A stretch of DNA of 60,077 nucleotides from an uncultured Bacteroides sp. Lineage in GTDB: Bacteria; Bacteroidota; Bacteroidia; Bacteroidales; Bacteroidaceae. The stretch is from contig NZ_URFY01000028.1 in assembly GCF_900547205.1 (NCBI RefSeq), positions 1 to 60,077 on the forward strand. The letters are read 5' to 3'. Shown in pieces: positions 41,258 through 50,196 of this stretch (within the stretch, counting starts at the first letter, position 1; each line of letters opens with the position of its first letter). The notes beneath the pieces are model-generated. The model worked only from the letters and a program-made list of their open reading frames with translations, was not told the DNA's origin and ran no database searches. Both the position numbers and the translations under genes were made by a program.

Positions 41258-41307
41258 TGGAACTTTGGTGTTATTGAAAAAATAAATTTAATGGCTTCTT
41301 TAAAAAT

Positions 41308-42177
41308 ATGAAATATACAATCGTCATCTTACTATTATTTTTAGTGTCATGTAAGGATAATAGACGAGAATATGTTCTCGATATGTTGCAAAATTGGAAT
41401 TGTAAAGAATTTAAATTTCCTTCAGAAATTCATTTTACTATTAACGGAAAGGATTCTATTGACTATAGAATTTCAAGTCAAAATGAATATAAAGTTGTAG
41501 TTTATATTGATTCGATTGGTTGTACCAGTTGCAAGTTGCGCTTACCTGCATGGAAAAGTTTTATGTCACAGGTTGATTCATTGACTTCTAATTCAGTTCA
41601 ATTTTTATTTTTCTTTTTTCCTAAAAATAAAACAGAAATATCAAACATCTTAGTAACTGATCGTTTTAAATATCCAGTTTGTATAGATGAACAAGATTCG
41701 CTGAATATATTAAATGATATTCCAACTGAAATGATGTTTCAAACATTTTTATTGAATAAAAAAAATAAAGTGGTTGCTATAGGTAATCCTGTGCATAATC
41801 GCAAGATAAAAGAACTTTATCTTGATATTATTACAGGAAAGAGTCATTCAGCAAAAGCTGATGATATATTACTCACGACGGCTGCTTTATCTGCATCTCA
41901 ATTGAATATGGGGACATTTGATTGGAAGAAAGAACAACTAGTTGAATTTTCATTTACCAATTCAGGGAATAATCCGTTGTTTATAGAAGATGTTTCAACT
42001 TCTTGTGGCTGTACAACAGTAGAATATCCTAAAGAACCTGTTCTTCCTGGGAAGAATTTAGTATTGAAAGTAAAATATAAAGCAGAGCATCCAGAACATT
42101 TTAATAAAACAATTACAGTCTATTGCAATGCAGAAAATGCTCCACTTAAATTGAGAATTACCGGAAATGCAGAATAA
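41308..42177 (+). CDS. Lipoprotein with thioredoxin-like domain and C-terminal DUF1573
   Basis: A 289-residue lipoprotein with lipobox VSC (Cys15). The middle (about 60-185) looks like a thioredoxin fold with a CxxC in SIGCTSCKLRLPAW and a later strand FLLNKKNKVVAIGNP. The C-terminal DUF1573 domain (about 195-289) has FSFTNSGNNPLFIEDV, STSCGCTTVEYPKEPVLPGK and LKLRITGNAE. DUF1573 proteins lie at the Bacteroidetes surface or periplasm and have no fixed function. The CxxC suggests disulfide exchange, perhaps on the Cys-containing NVEALA tails (inference). The transglutaminase-like gene follows after 20 bases. Confidence 0.82.
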   Translation: MKYTIVILLLFLVSCKDNRREYVLDMLQNWNCKEFKFPSEIHFTINGKDSIDYRISSQNEYKVVVYIDSIGCTSCKLRLPAWKSFMSQVDSLTSNSVQFLFFFFPKNKTEISNILVTDRFKYPVCIDEQDSLNILNDIPTEMMFQTFLLNKKNKVVAIGNPVHNRKIKELYLDIITGKSHSAKADDILLTTAALSASQLNMGTFDWKKEQLVEFSFTNSGNNPLFIEDVSTSCGCTTVEYPKEPVLPGKNLVLKVKYKAEHPEHFNKTITVYCNAENAPLKLRITGNAE

Positions 42178-42197
42178 ATTGTAAAAAATAGAGGGTG

Positions 42198-44207
42198 ATG
42201 AAGTGCTGGAGATATATTCAAATAATGCTTGTTGCAGTATTTATAATACTAGGATGGAAAGTCATAGGTAATGTAGTTTCTGGAGAAGAAAAAAACTCTT
42301 CTCTAGAAGTTGCTTTGCAATCTGCGGAAAGTAATCGAAAAGAATTGGAAAAAGTACTTCGTCATTATCAAGAGAATCCTAATGACAGTCTAAAATATAA
42401 AGCTGCCTGTTTTTTAATTGAGAATATGCCTTTCTATTCATACAATACAGGTAAGCATCTGGATGATTATAAATCTTTTTATATTTGGTTGAAAAAGAGC
42501 ACAAATAAAAGTCCCCAGGAAGTTGCAGATTCAGTTAAGAAGGTATTTGGGCCTGTAGTTTCGTTTGATAAGAAGCGTGACATACAAGAAGTCGATTCCG
42601 CCTACCTATGCAATAACATTGAATGGGCATTTAAAGTCTGGCAGGAACAACCTTGGGGAAAAAACATTTCATTTGATACCTTTTGTGAATATATACTGCC
42701 TCACCGCATAGGTAATGAGCCGCTTGCTTATTGGCGTGAGATGTACTATGAGAAATACAATCCTTTGCTGGACTCATTGCGAATGTCCGATTCACCTGAT
42801 AAGGAAGATCCGGCTTTTGTTGCCAAATACCTGATGAAGAGATTGCCGGATAGAAAACATTATTATACAACTGTTACTCCGTACCCATTCGGGCATATCG
42901 GTCCTGAATATGCTCAGTACCTTTCCGGCTCTTGTAATGATGTTGCTGATTTTGGTATTTATCTGTTTCGTGCATTAGGCATTCCATGTGCCATTGATTT
43001 CTTTCCATCATTAAGTTATGTAAATTCCAGTCATTACTGGGTAGTGGTGTGGGATAAAAACGGGGAGGATTACTTGGTGGAAATGCCCATATATATCGGA
43101 CTGGTACGCCGCACCGCATGGTACAAAAGCAATGACAGTGGAAAAGCATATCGCTATACTTACAGTGTCAACCGAAAGATGTTTGAAGATATGGCAACCA
43201 CAGGTGAAGAAGTACCCCCATTCTGGAGCGTACCGAAATTTATAGATGTCACTCGTGAATATGGATATTATTATAAAGAAGAATTAGTGATTCCTTCCTC
43301 CAGAGTATATAAAGATGTGGCGGATGTGAAGCTGGCTTATCTATGTTTCAGCGAACGTAGCAACTGGGAACCCATCGACTGGGCAAAAATAGACAGCAAA
43401 GGGAATATAGTATTCAGAAATGTGAGAAAAGGCGGAACAATGCGGGTAGCCGCTTACAAAAAAGGAATGTTATGCTATCTCACAGACCCTTTTTATGTGG
43501 ATAAAAAGACGAACGAAATCTGTTATTTCTCCGGTGGGGAAGAAAAGCAAGACGTGAAACTATTCTCTAAATATCCTCTTGGCGGGGAAACAGGCTTTAG
43601 AAACAAAATGATGGGAGGTGTGTTTGAAGCTAGCAACCGGGCGGATTTCTTGGAAAAGGATACAGTGTTTATCATCCAGCAGCAACCCACACGTCTGCAT
43701 ACTACTGTCCGGCCTTGGTCCGACAAAGCATATCGATATTATAGGTACGTGGGTGCACCAAAGACTTTCTGCCATGTGGCCGAAATAAGTTTTTACGAGC
43801 AGGGCGATACTGCTGCTTTGAAGGGCACGGTGATGGGACCGATAGATGATGCTACTAAGAAACTGAATCCTGCATACGGCAACGCGTTTGACGGGAAAAC
43901 ATGGACGTCTTTTAGTTACAGCAAACCCACAGGCGGATGGGTTGGACTGGATTTTGGGAAAAAGGTGCGTGTGGATAGAATTGAATATACTCACGCCAAC
44001 AGGGATAATTATGTCCGCACCGGAGATACATTTGAATTATTCTATTGCGACCGGGATTGGGTATCGGCAGGATTGAAGCGGGCAGATTCCGATTCGCTGA
44101 TTTATCGGGATATTCCGGTGAACAGCCTTTTATTGCTACGCAATCATACGAGAGGGCTGGATGAACGTATTTTTACTTACGAAAATGGTAATCAGGTATG
44201 GAAATAA
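42198..44207 (+). CDS. Transglutaminase-like protein with discoidin-like C-terminus
   Basis: A 669-residue exported protein with an N-terminal membrane segment (about 6-25), a helical region with coiled-coil character, then a transglutaminase/papain-like core with the triad Cys246 (SGSCNDVADFG), His279 (NSSHYWVVV) and Asp286 (VVWD). A beta-rich part follows, then a C-terminal F5/8 type C-like sandwich (about 510-650; YGNAFDGKTWTSF, GWVGLDFGKKVRVDRIEY). Such enzymes act as proteases, amidases or cross-linkers. I start at the ATG at 42198; a GTG lies 3 bases earlier. The 5' part is much more AT-rich than the rest. It overlaps the next gene by 10 bases. Confidence 0.8.
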   Translation: MKCWRYIQIMLVAVFIILGWKVIGNVVSGEEKNSSLEVALQSAESNRKELEKVLRHYQENPNDSLKYKAACFLIENMPFYSYNTGKHLDDYKSFYIWLKKSTNKSPQEVADSVKKVFGPVVSFDKKRDIQEVDSAYLCNNIEWAFKVWQEQPWGKNISFDTFCEYILPHRIGNEPLAYWREMYYEKYNPLLDSLRMSDSPDKEDPAFVAKYLMKRLPDRKHYYTTVTPYPFGHIGPEYAQYLSGSCNDVADFGIYLFRALGIPCAIDFFPSLSYVNSSHYWVVVWDKNGEDYLVEMPIYIGLVRRTAWYKSNDSGKAYRYTYSVNRKMFEDMATTGEEVPPFWSVPKFIDVTREYGYYYKEELVIPSSRVYKDVADVKLAYLCFSERSNWEPIDWAKIDSKGNIVFRNVRKGGTMRVAAYKKGMLCYLTDPFYVDKKTNEICYFSGGEEKQDVKLFSKYPLGGETGFRNKMMGGVFEASNRADFLEKDTVFIIQQQPTRLHTTVRPWSDKAYRYYRYVGAPKTFCHVAEISFYEQGDTAALKGTVMGPIDDATKKLNPAYGNAFDGKTWTSFSYSKPTGGWVGLDFGKKVRVDRIEYTHANRDNYVRTGDTFELFYCDRDWVSAGLKRADSDSLIYRDIPVNSLLLLRNHTRGLDERIFTYENGNQVWK

Positions 44208-46084
44208 AAGCGCAGAATAACTGGAAGGTGATGCAGTTGGCGGTACTTCTCTCAATGAGTGTACTGCTACTGATAGAATGCAAACAGCCGACTTTAGAGG
44301 AAACGGCTTCTTGTCGGGAGATTTCTACACCTGTACATACTTTAATGGCATTGTCTCCATCGTGGTCGGTTCGCACTTCTGCTCCGGCTTTGCATCGTGC
44401 GTACCCCCGACTACGGCAAGGAAAGATGTTACCGATAATCGGTATTCTGCGTGTAGGAGATAAGTCCTACCGCTTTATGGGAGGGGATTCATTGCGTGTT
44501 CTTCCTATATTGGCACACTCGAAAGACAGTTGCGGATGGTCCGCAAAGTATTCGTATACTTTTCCGGGAGCAGGATGGGAAAGGAGGGAGTTCAACGATT
44601 CTTTGTGCCGGGACGGTGTGGGGGCTTTCGGCTCTCCGAAGTATCGTTATGCAGCCCACTCTGCTTGGGGGGCTGGCGATATCTATGTCCGCCGGCATTT
44701 TACTATCGACGACAAAGATTCATGGAAAGGGAAAAAACTCTTTCTTCGCTATGTAGCTGATGACTGGTTGTGGGTATATTGCAATGGCAAACTTATTTTT
44801 CAGACTAAAAGATTTACGTCTGTATTGAAGAATGCGCAACTCGACGAAAAAGCTGTAGGCAGTTTGCGAAACGGGGAGAATGTGATTGCCGCACATGGCG
44901 TTAACACAGGTGGGCAGGCTTTTTTGGATATCGGGTTGTATCGGGAGAATGATACCTATAATGAAGTAGATACAGCCACTTTGAAAAAGGTGGACGTGGA
45001 AGCTACACAGACTCACTATGTATTTCAGTGTGGCGAGGTGGAGTTGTCTCTAAGTTTTGTGTCTCCTTCCTTGGCGGATGACCCGGAGGTTTCGGGAGCC
45101 CCGGTAGGCTTTGTCTGCTATTCGGTGAAGTCAAAGGACGACACAACACCGAAGGATGTGGAAATTAGGTTCGACATGGATGTGGAATGGATGCATAACG
45201 AAGCAAGCCTGAAGGAACGGGTGAATCAGGGTTGGAGAATTATTCAGTCGGATAGCTTGTACGTGGGTACTGTTGAAAAGGATATGAAGTACTCTTATAA
45301 GGATGGACACGTACTTCTTTCGCAGGAGTTAGGCAAGGAAGATAAAAGCGAAGGAGTTTTGCTATTTGGCTATGCCGAAGGGAAAAACTTGCAATATAGA
45401 GGAGAGAACTTACTGCCTCGCTGGAATAAAAAGGGTGACAGAACCTTGGAGAACATATTATTGTCGATGGGCAACAGGCATGAAGCTTTGCAAAAGAAGT
45501 GCAATGCGATAGACAGCCGTTGGAACAAACTGGCTTTTGAAAAGGGAGGCAGTAACTTTGGAAGGAATATAATTCCTGCCTACCGCAAATTCTTCTCTTC
45601 CCATTATTTTGTAGAATCTTTGGATAATAAGACTTTGTGCTTTGGAGATACATTGGGTAATGTCAGAGAGGCATATCAAAGCTTCCCTGCCTTGGTGTAT
45701 TTTGAACGCATAGACTGCATGAAGGCTTTGCTTGACCCGATTTTTGAATATTGCGAAAGCGGATATTGGAGAAAACGATATCCTCCTTATGACATAGGCT
45801 TGTATCCGGTAGCGAACAGGCAAGTGAAGGTGAAGGATTATGGCGTGGAGGTAGCTGCCGATATGTTGATGATGGTTGCTGCCGTGGTAGAAGAGGAAAA
45901 GGATTTCGACTATGCAGACTTGCATTGGGAAACATTGAGCCGATGGGCGGGATATTTGAGAGAAAACTTACCGGAAGAACATTCTCCGGCTGATGAACTA
46001 TTGAATGGAAATGACGAGCGGGTGAAATGTGTGTTGGGACTGAAGGCTTATTATAAACTGATTGAATTGAAAGATGTATATTAG
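44198..46084 (+). CDS. Glutaminase A-like lipoprotein (DUF4965/DUF1793-type), C-terminally short
   Basis: A 628-residue lipoprotein (lipobox IEC, Cys28). N-terminal and middle beta-rich domains include WSVRTSAPALHRAYPRLRQGKMLP, stated in parts as PALHRAYPRL, a jelly-roll segment (GAGDIYVRRHFTID, LFLRYVADDWLWVYCNG), and CYSVKSKDDTTPKDVEIRFD. The C-terminal helical part has YPPYDIGLYPVANRQVKV and YGVEVAADMLMMVAAV, matching the P-[HY]-D-x-G-x-YP and E-x2-[AG]-[ND]-ML pattern of GtaA-type six-hairpin proteins, but stops soon after instead of completing the barrel. Catalytic activity is uncertain. It overlaps lepB by 11 bases. Confidence 0.68.
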   Translation: MEIKAQNNWKVMQLAVLLSMSVLLLIECKQPTLEETASCREISTPVHTLMALSPSWSVRTSAPALHRAYPRLRQGKMLPIIGILRVGDKSYRFMGGDSLRVLPILAHSKDSCGWSAKYSYTFPGAGWERREFNDSLCRDGVGAFGSPKYRYAAHSAWGAGDIYVRRHFTIDDKDSWKGKKLFLRYVADDWLWVYCNGKLIFQTKRFTSVLKNAQLDEKAVGSLRNGENVIAAHGVNTGGQAFLDIGLYRENDTYNEVDTATLKKVDVEATQTHYVFQCGEVELSLSFVSPSLADDPEVSGAPVGFVCYSVKSKDDTTPKDVEIRFDMDVEWMHNEASLKERVNQGWRIIQSDSLYVGTVEKDMKYSYKDGHVLLSQELGKEDKSEGVLLFGYAEGKNLQYRGENLLPRWNKKGDRTLENILLSMGNRHEALQKKCNAIDSRWNKLAFEKGGSNFGRNIIPAYRKFFSSHYFVESLDNKTLCFGDTLGNVREAYQSFPALVYFERIDCMKALLDPIFEYCESGYWRKRYPPYDIGLYPVANRQVKVKDYGVEVAADMLMMVAAVVEEEKDFDYADLHWETLSRWAGYLRENLPEEHSPADELLNGNDERVKCVLGLKAYYKLIELKDVY

Positions 46085-46955
46085 TAGAGCAAAGAAAATT
46101 CTGGCAAGAATGGTCGATTTGTTATTCTTCATGTTCTGCCTTCTGATAGTGCTGTTCGCAGTGCAGCTATTTTGCTTCACTTCGTTCAAGATTCCGTCGG
46201 ACTCGATGGAGCCTGCACTAAAGGACGGAGACAGGATATTGGTGAATAAGATGACCAAGGGCGCCAGACTATTCAATGTGTTTTCTGCTTTAAATAATGA
46301 ACAAGTTGCTATCTACCGAATGCCGGGATTCGGAGATTTTAAGAGAAATGACATACTGGTTTTCAATTTCCCTTATCAGATGAATCGGTGGGATAGCATC
46401 CGGATGGATGTGATGCAATATTACGTGAAGCGGTGCATTGCCTTGCCGGGTGATACGTTGGAAATCAGGGGAGGGTATTATAAGGTGCGCGGATGCAACG
46501 AACAGTTGGGAAACTATGATGCTCAACAGTACCTCGCCAATTTGCAAGATCCGGGGAAATATGGGATTGTAATGGGTACATTTCCATTTGATAAACGGAT
46601 GGGGTGGACCATACGTGAGTTTGGACCATTGCCCGTTCCGCAGAAAGGGCAGGTGGTGGCGATGAATCGTACGAATTATCTTCTTTACAGGCAACTGATT
46701 GGTTGGGAACAGAAGAAGAAACTTCGACTGAAGGGCGGACAGATAACATTGGGTGACAGCGTGATTTCTCAATATCGTTTCAATGAGAACTATTATTTTG
46801 TCTCCGGCGATAATATGGCTAATTCGCAGGATTCAAGATATTGGGGGATGTTGCCGGAAGAATATATTGTAGGTAAGGCTACCCGCATCTGGTACTCGGA
46901 AGATAAATATGCTGGAAAGACCCGTTGGGAAAGAGTGATGAAGAGAATCAGATAA
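46074..46955 (+). CDS. Signal peptidase I, probably accessory copy
   Basis: A 293-residue serine-lysine peptidase. One N-terminal membrane helix (about 14-36) is followed by box B with catalytic Ser44 in KIPSDSMEPALKDGDRILV, box D with catalytic Lys119 in YYVKRCIALPGDTLE, and box E FVSGDNMANSQDSRYWG. All catalytic motifs are intact. It overlaps the upstream lipoprotein by 11 bases, so it is part of the 42198-46955 operon rather than a housekeeping context. A locus-specific peptidase beside precursors with an Ala-Leu-Ala motif suggests a substrate link (inference). A second in-frame ATG (Met13) could also start translation. Confidence 0.88.
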   Translation: MYISRAKKILARMVDLLFFMFCLLIVLFAVQLFCFTSFKIPSDSMEPALKDGDRILVNKMTKGARLFNVFSALNNEQVAIYRMPGFGDFKRNDILVFNFPYQMNRWDSIRMDVMQYYVKRCIALPGDTLEIRGGYYKVRGCNEQLGNYDAQQYLANLQDPGKYGIVMGTFPFDKRMGWTIREFGPLPVPQKGQVVAMNRTNYLLYRQLIGWEQKKKLRLKGGQITLGDSVISQYRFNENYYFVSGDNMANSQDSRYWGMLPEEYIVGKATRIWYSEDKYAGKTRWERVMKRIR

Positions 46956-47321
46956 AAGATGGCAGTAAATAAAAAAAGATGGCGATGATTATAAAAAACA
47001 CTGTGATGATTGAAACAAAACATTGAGAAGAAAAAAATAATCACTTAGCATGTTTTTGATAAGAAACATAAGGTTGTTTTAGTAAAGACATAGCATTCGT
47101 CATATTTTGCTTTATTGTACTGTATGTCAGCGAGATATGATGATTATCGTTAAATGACGAATTTGTAATGATTGGATTGAATAATCAAGTGCGATATTCG
47201 CATATGTAGAATAGTCAAGAAAAAGAACCTTCATTGTAATCAGCTGTGCTATAGATGAATAGCTGGAAAGCTGACAATGACGGAGAATGGAATATGTTTC
47301 ATTGAATGAAAGTTTAAGTGG
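46956..47321 (+). other. Gene-free stretch between lepB and the Wzy_C-like gene
   Basis: No supported coding frame. AT-rich, with a 9-bp inverted repeat ATTCGTCAT (47095-47103) / ATGACGAAT (47154-47162) spaced by 50 bases, and a short palindrome TGCGA-TAT-TCGCA at 47190-47202. No TAnnTTTG promoter and no terminator were found. The palindrome may be an operator, but nothing stronger can be said. Confidence 0.4.
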
Positions 47322-48962
47322 ATGAATACAGTAAAAAAATACATAGCAGATACGGTGGCGCTCACAGGAGTTGCCGCAATACTGAGCGTAGTGGTTTTTG
47401 CTACTAGCAACAACATTGGTGCCGGAGAAATGGCCTATCAGAAATTATGGTTGGGATATATGTCTGTGGCATTTGTTGCTTGCAGCCTGCTTTCTCTTTG
47501 TCTCAATGGAAAACAACACCTTTCGTTTCATTCAATGGTGACATGGGTATTGATTGTGTTGGGAGGAATTGAAGCTATCTGGGGATTGAGACAGATATAC
47601 GGCTTGGCTGTATCCAATCATTCGTTGTATTCGCTTACGGGTTCTTTCTTTAATCCGGGACCCTACTCAGGATATTTGGCTATGATATTTCCCCTTTGTC
47701 TGAACGAGTGCTTAAAGGTGAAAAAGATAAAAGAACGTACTTGGATGGAGCAAGCAAAATATTATGTGGCAGCAGGAGTGATGTTGCTGATGTTATGCGT
47801 GCTTCCCGCAGGCATGAGCCGTTCGGCTTGGATTGCCGCAGCAGTTTCGGGTACGTGGGTATATGGAGTGCATTCTTTGTGGGGAAGCCGGTTGAAGGAA
47901 TTTGCAAGGAAATATCGCAGAAGATTGGTATTAATCCTAATTGCAGGTGGAATTGTGCTGATACTAGCCGGGTATGCGCTCTTCCAACTAAAAGCTGCTT
48001 CAGCAAACGGTCGTTTGTTTATGTGGAAAATTAGTTGTTTGGCTATTGCAGAGAAGCCCCTTGCAGGACATGGAACGGGAAGTTTTGCATCTGCTTATGG
48101 AGCGGCACAGGAGAATTATTTTGCCGATGGGGAATACACAGAAACAGAAGAACTGGTGGCGGGCAGTCCGGAGTATGCTTTTAACGAATATCTTCAGCTT
48201 GCGGTGGAGTATGGAGTTCCTGTTTTAATAGTGGTGCTGTCTGTGATTGCATTTTGCCTTTGGAAAGGGATTTCTGAAAAACGCATTGGCGTATGTGGAG
48301 GGGTGATTTCCGTTTTGGTATTTGCCGTTTCTTCTTATCCTATGCAGATTCCGGGATTTGCCGTTACATTCTATTTTGTGCTGGCAGCTTGCGCTATTGG
48401 CCGTTCAAGAACCACTTTTTTGCTTTTTACTCTGTCAGTAGCTTTATTGGGAACCTATTTCTGGAAGTGCAATCAGTACGAAGCGTGCAAGGACTGGGTG
48501 AGATGCAAAATGATTTATAACATAGGTTCGTACCAGTCTGCCAAAGAAGAATATGCTGCATTGCATCCGAAATTAAAGAATCGGGGTGCGTTTCTGTTTG
48601 AATATGGGCACTGTTTGCACAAGTTGAAGGAATATGAAAAATCGACTGAAATACTGGAAGAAGCGATGGCACACAACAATGATCCGATGATACTGAATAT
48701 TATAGGTAAGAACTATCAGGCGTTGGGCGAGTATAAGAAAGCGGAGGAGTGGTTGATACGTTCTACCCATCGGTTGCCCGGCCGGATATATCCTTATTAT
48801 TTGTTGGCTAAACTTTATGCTGAACCGGAATACTGCCAGCCAGATAGATTGAAACATACCGTTGAAATTGTGTTGACGAAAGAACCTAAGGTTCAGTCGA
48901 CGGCAGTAAAAGAGATGAGAAAAGAAGTGAAAAAACTGGTAAAACAAAAAAATGAAGGATGA
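47322..48962 (+). CDS. O-antigen ligase/polymerase-like (Wzy_C) membrane protein with C-terminal TPRs
   Basis: A 546-residue polytopic membrane protein with about ten hydrophobic helices in the first 375 residues. The Wzy_C signature region is visible (GSFFNPGPYSGYLAM, PAGMSRSAWIAAAVSG, PLAGHGTGSFASAYG and the periplasmic loop GSPEYAFNEYLQLAVEYG). A C-terminal soluble part (about 400-546) holds TPR-type helices (LKNRGAFLFEYGHCLHKLKE, GKNYQALGEYKKAEEWL). The family includes O-antigen ligases and PglL-type protein O-glycosyltransferases, so the acceptor cannot be told. No glycan genes are near. It lies between lepB and the RND operon. Confidence 0.82.
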   Translation: MNTVKKYIADTVALTGVAAILSVVVFATSNNIGAGEMAYQKLWLGYMSVAFVACSLLSLCLNGKQHLSFHSMVTWVLIVLGGIEAIWGLRQIYGLAVSNHSLYSLTGSFFNPGPYSGYLAMIFPLCLNECLKVKKIKERTWMEQAKYYVAAGVMLLMLCVLPAGMSRSAWIAAAVSGTWVYGVHSLWGSRLKEFARKYRRRLVLILIAGGIVLILAGYALFQLKAASANGRLFMWKISCLAIAEKPLAGHGTGSFASAYGAAQENYFADGEYTETEELVAGSPEYAFNEYLQLAVEYGVPVLIVVLSVIAFCLWKGISEKRIGVCGGVISVLVFAVSSYPMQIPGFAVTFYFVLAACAIGRSRTTFLLFTLSVALLGTYFWKCNQYEACKDWVRCKMIYNIGSYQSAKEEYAALHPKLKNRGAFLFEYGHCLHKLKEYEKSTEILEEAMAHNNDPMILNIIGKNYQALGEYKKAEEWLIRSTHRLPGRIYPYYLLAKLYAEPEYCQPDRLKHTVEIVLTKEPKVQSTAVKEMRKEVKKLVKQKNEG

Positions 48963-48984
48963 GCATGAAATTTTTACTGATATA

Positions 48985-49017
48985 TTTGAAAAATATATTT
49001 CATTTATATTATCTTTG
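48985..49017 (+). promoter_or_regulatory. Promoter of the RND efflux operon
   Basis: TTTG at 48985-48988, a 21-base spacer and TATCTTTG at 49010-49017 make a full Bacteroides promoter, 29 bases before the adaptor start codon. Confidence 0.75.
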
Positions 49018-49046
49018 TGAATCAGTGAAACAGAAAGTAAAGCACT

Positions 49047-50177
49047 ATGAAAACTATACATAATATTATGAGAAAAAACAACTGTATATGGATGCTATTA
49101 TGTTGTTTGGCTTATGGCGGAACAACATCTTGCTCGGACAAGAAAAGTGATGCGGATAAAGAAGATAAAGGCATTACTACCGTTCTTCCGGATTCTAAGA
49201 GTGAAGTTACTGTTCAAATTCTAAAGAAGTGTGCATTTAATCATGAATTAGTAAGTAATGGTAAAGTGAGTGCTCGTAGCAAAGCGGATTTGCGCTTTGA
49301 GACGGGTGAGGTCATTGCGCATATATTCGTGAAGAACGGCGACCGTGTGCGCAAAGGGCAAAAGCTGGCGGAATTGGATAAATTCCGTCTGGAACAGAAG
49401 TTCTCGCAGGCTGAAGATGCCTTGTTGAAGGCGGAACTGGAACTGAAAGATGTGCTGATTGGGCAGGGATATACTCCCGATAATTTCAGCAAAGTGCCCG
49501 TTGAAACCATGAAACTGGCCAAGGTGAAAAGTGGCTATGAGCAAACCAAGTCGCAATATGAACTGGCTAAAAGAGAAATGGAACACGCCACACTGACGGC
49601 ACCGTTTGATGGGGTAGTGGCTAATCTGTTCTCCAAACCATATAATCCGGCAAACACTTCCGAGGTATTCTGCACCATCATTGATACACGGGGGATGGAA
49701 GCTGATTTTACAGTGCTGGAAAATGAACTTGCATTTATTAAGATAGGAGATAAGGTAGCGGTTACTCCTTATGCTTCTTCGGGAGATGTATTTGAAGGTA
49801 GTGTATCTGAAATCAACCCGCTGGTGGATGCCAACGGAATGGTGAAAGTGAGGGCTATTGTGAACGGAAAGGACAAACTGTTTAGCGGTATGAATGTGAG
49901 GGTAAGCGTCAGACGTAACTTGGGAGAGCTGTTGGTTATTCCTAAAACGGCCGTTGTATTGCGCTCAGGCAGGCAAGTGGTGTTTACATTGAAGAAAGAT
50001 AATAAAGTATTGTGGAATTATGTAAATACGGGATTGGAGAATGCGTCGGAATATGTAGTCTCTGATAGAGCACAAAAAGGCGTTGAAGACGGTTTGATGG
50101 AAGGTGATACGGTAGTTGTTACCGGAAACTTGAACTTGGCACATGAAGCGGAGGTGACGGTAAGTAGCGGACTATAA
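49047..50177 (+). CDS. RND efflux periplasmic adaptor lipoprotein
   Basis: A 376-residue membrane-fusion protein that links an inner-membrane pump with the outer-membrane channel. Lipobox TTSC (Cys29), then the lipoyl half-motif ELVSNGKVSARSKADLRFE, given as SNGKVSARSKADL, a helical hairpin (EQKFSQAEDALLKAELELKD), the second lipoyl half (ATLTAPFDGVVANLFSK), and the beta-barrel domain to the end (VTGNLNLAHEAEVTV). The helical hairpin is short, as is typical of HAE-type adaptors. It is the first gene of a four-gene operon; permease 1 follows after 19 bases. Confidence 0.93.
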   Translation: MKTIHNIMRKNNCIWMLLCCLAYGGTTSCSDKKSDADKEDKGITTVLPDSKSEVTVQILKKCAFNHELVSNGKVSARSKADLRFETGEVIAHIFVKNGDRVRKGQKLAELDKFRLEQKFSQAEDALLKAELELKDVLIGQGYTPDNFSKVPVETMKLAKVKSGYEQTKSQYELAKREMEHATLTAPFDGVVANLFSKPYNPANTSEVFCTIIDTRGMEADFTVLENELAFIKIGDKVAVTPYASSGDVFEGSVSEINPLVDANGMVKVRAIVNGKDKLFSGMNVRVSVRRNLGELLVIPKTAVVLRSGRQVVFTLKKDNKVLWNYVNTGLENASEYVVSDRAQKGVEDGLMEGDTVVVTGNLNLAHEAEVTVSSGL

Positions 50178-50196
50178 ACGATAAACACGAAGTAAC

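Noticed and set aside
27192..46955. Polysaccharide utilisation locus
   Set aside because: No SusC/SusD pair, glycoside hydrolase set, or hybrid two-component regulator; the lipoproteins are propeller types, not SusD-like.
47095..47162. ATTCGTCAT/ATGACGAAT as an attachment or invertible-promoter repeat
   Set aside because: Only 9 bp, 50 bases apart, no promoter between the arms and no invertase gene in the window.
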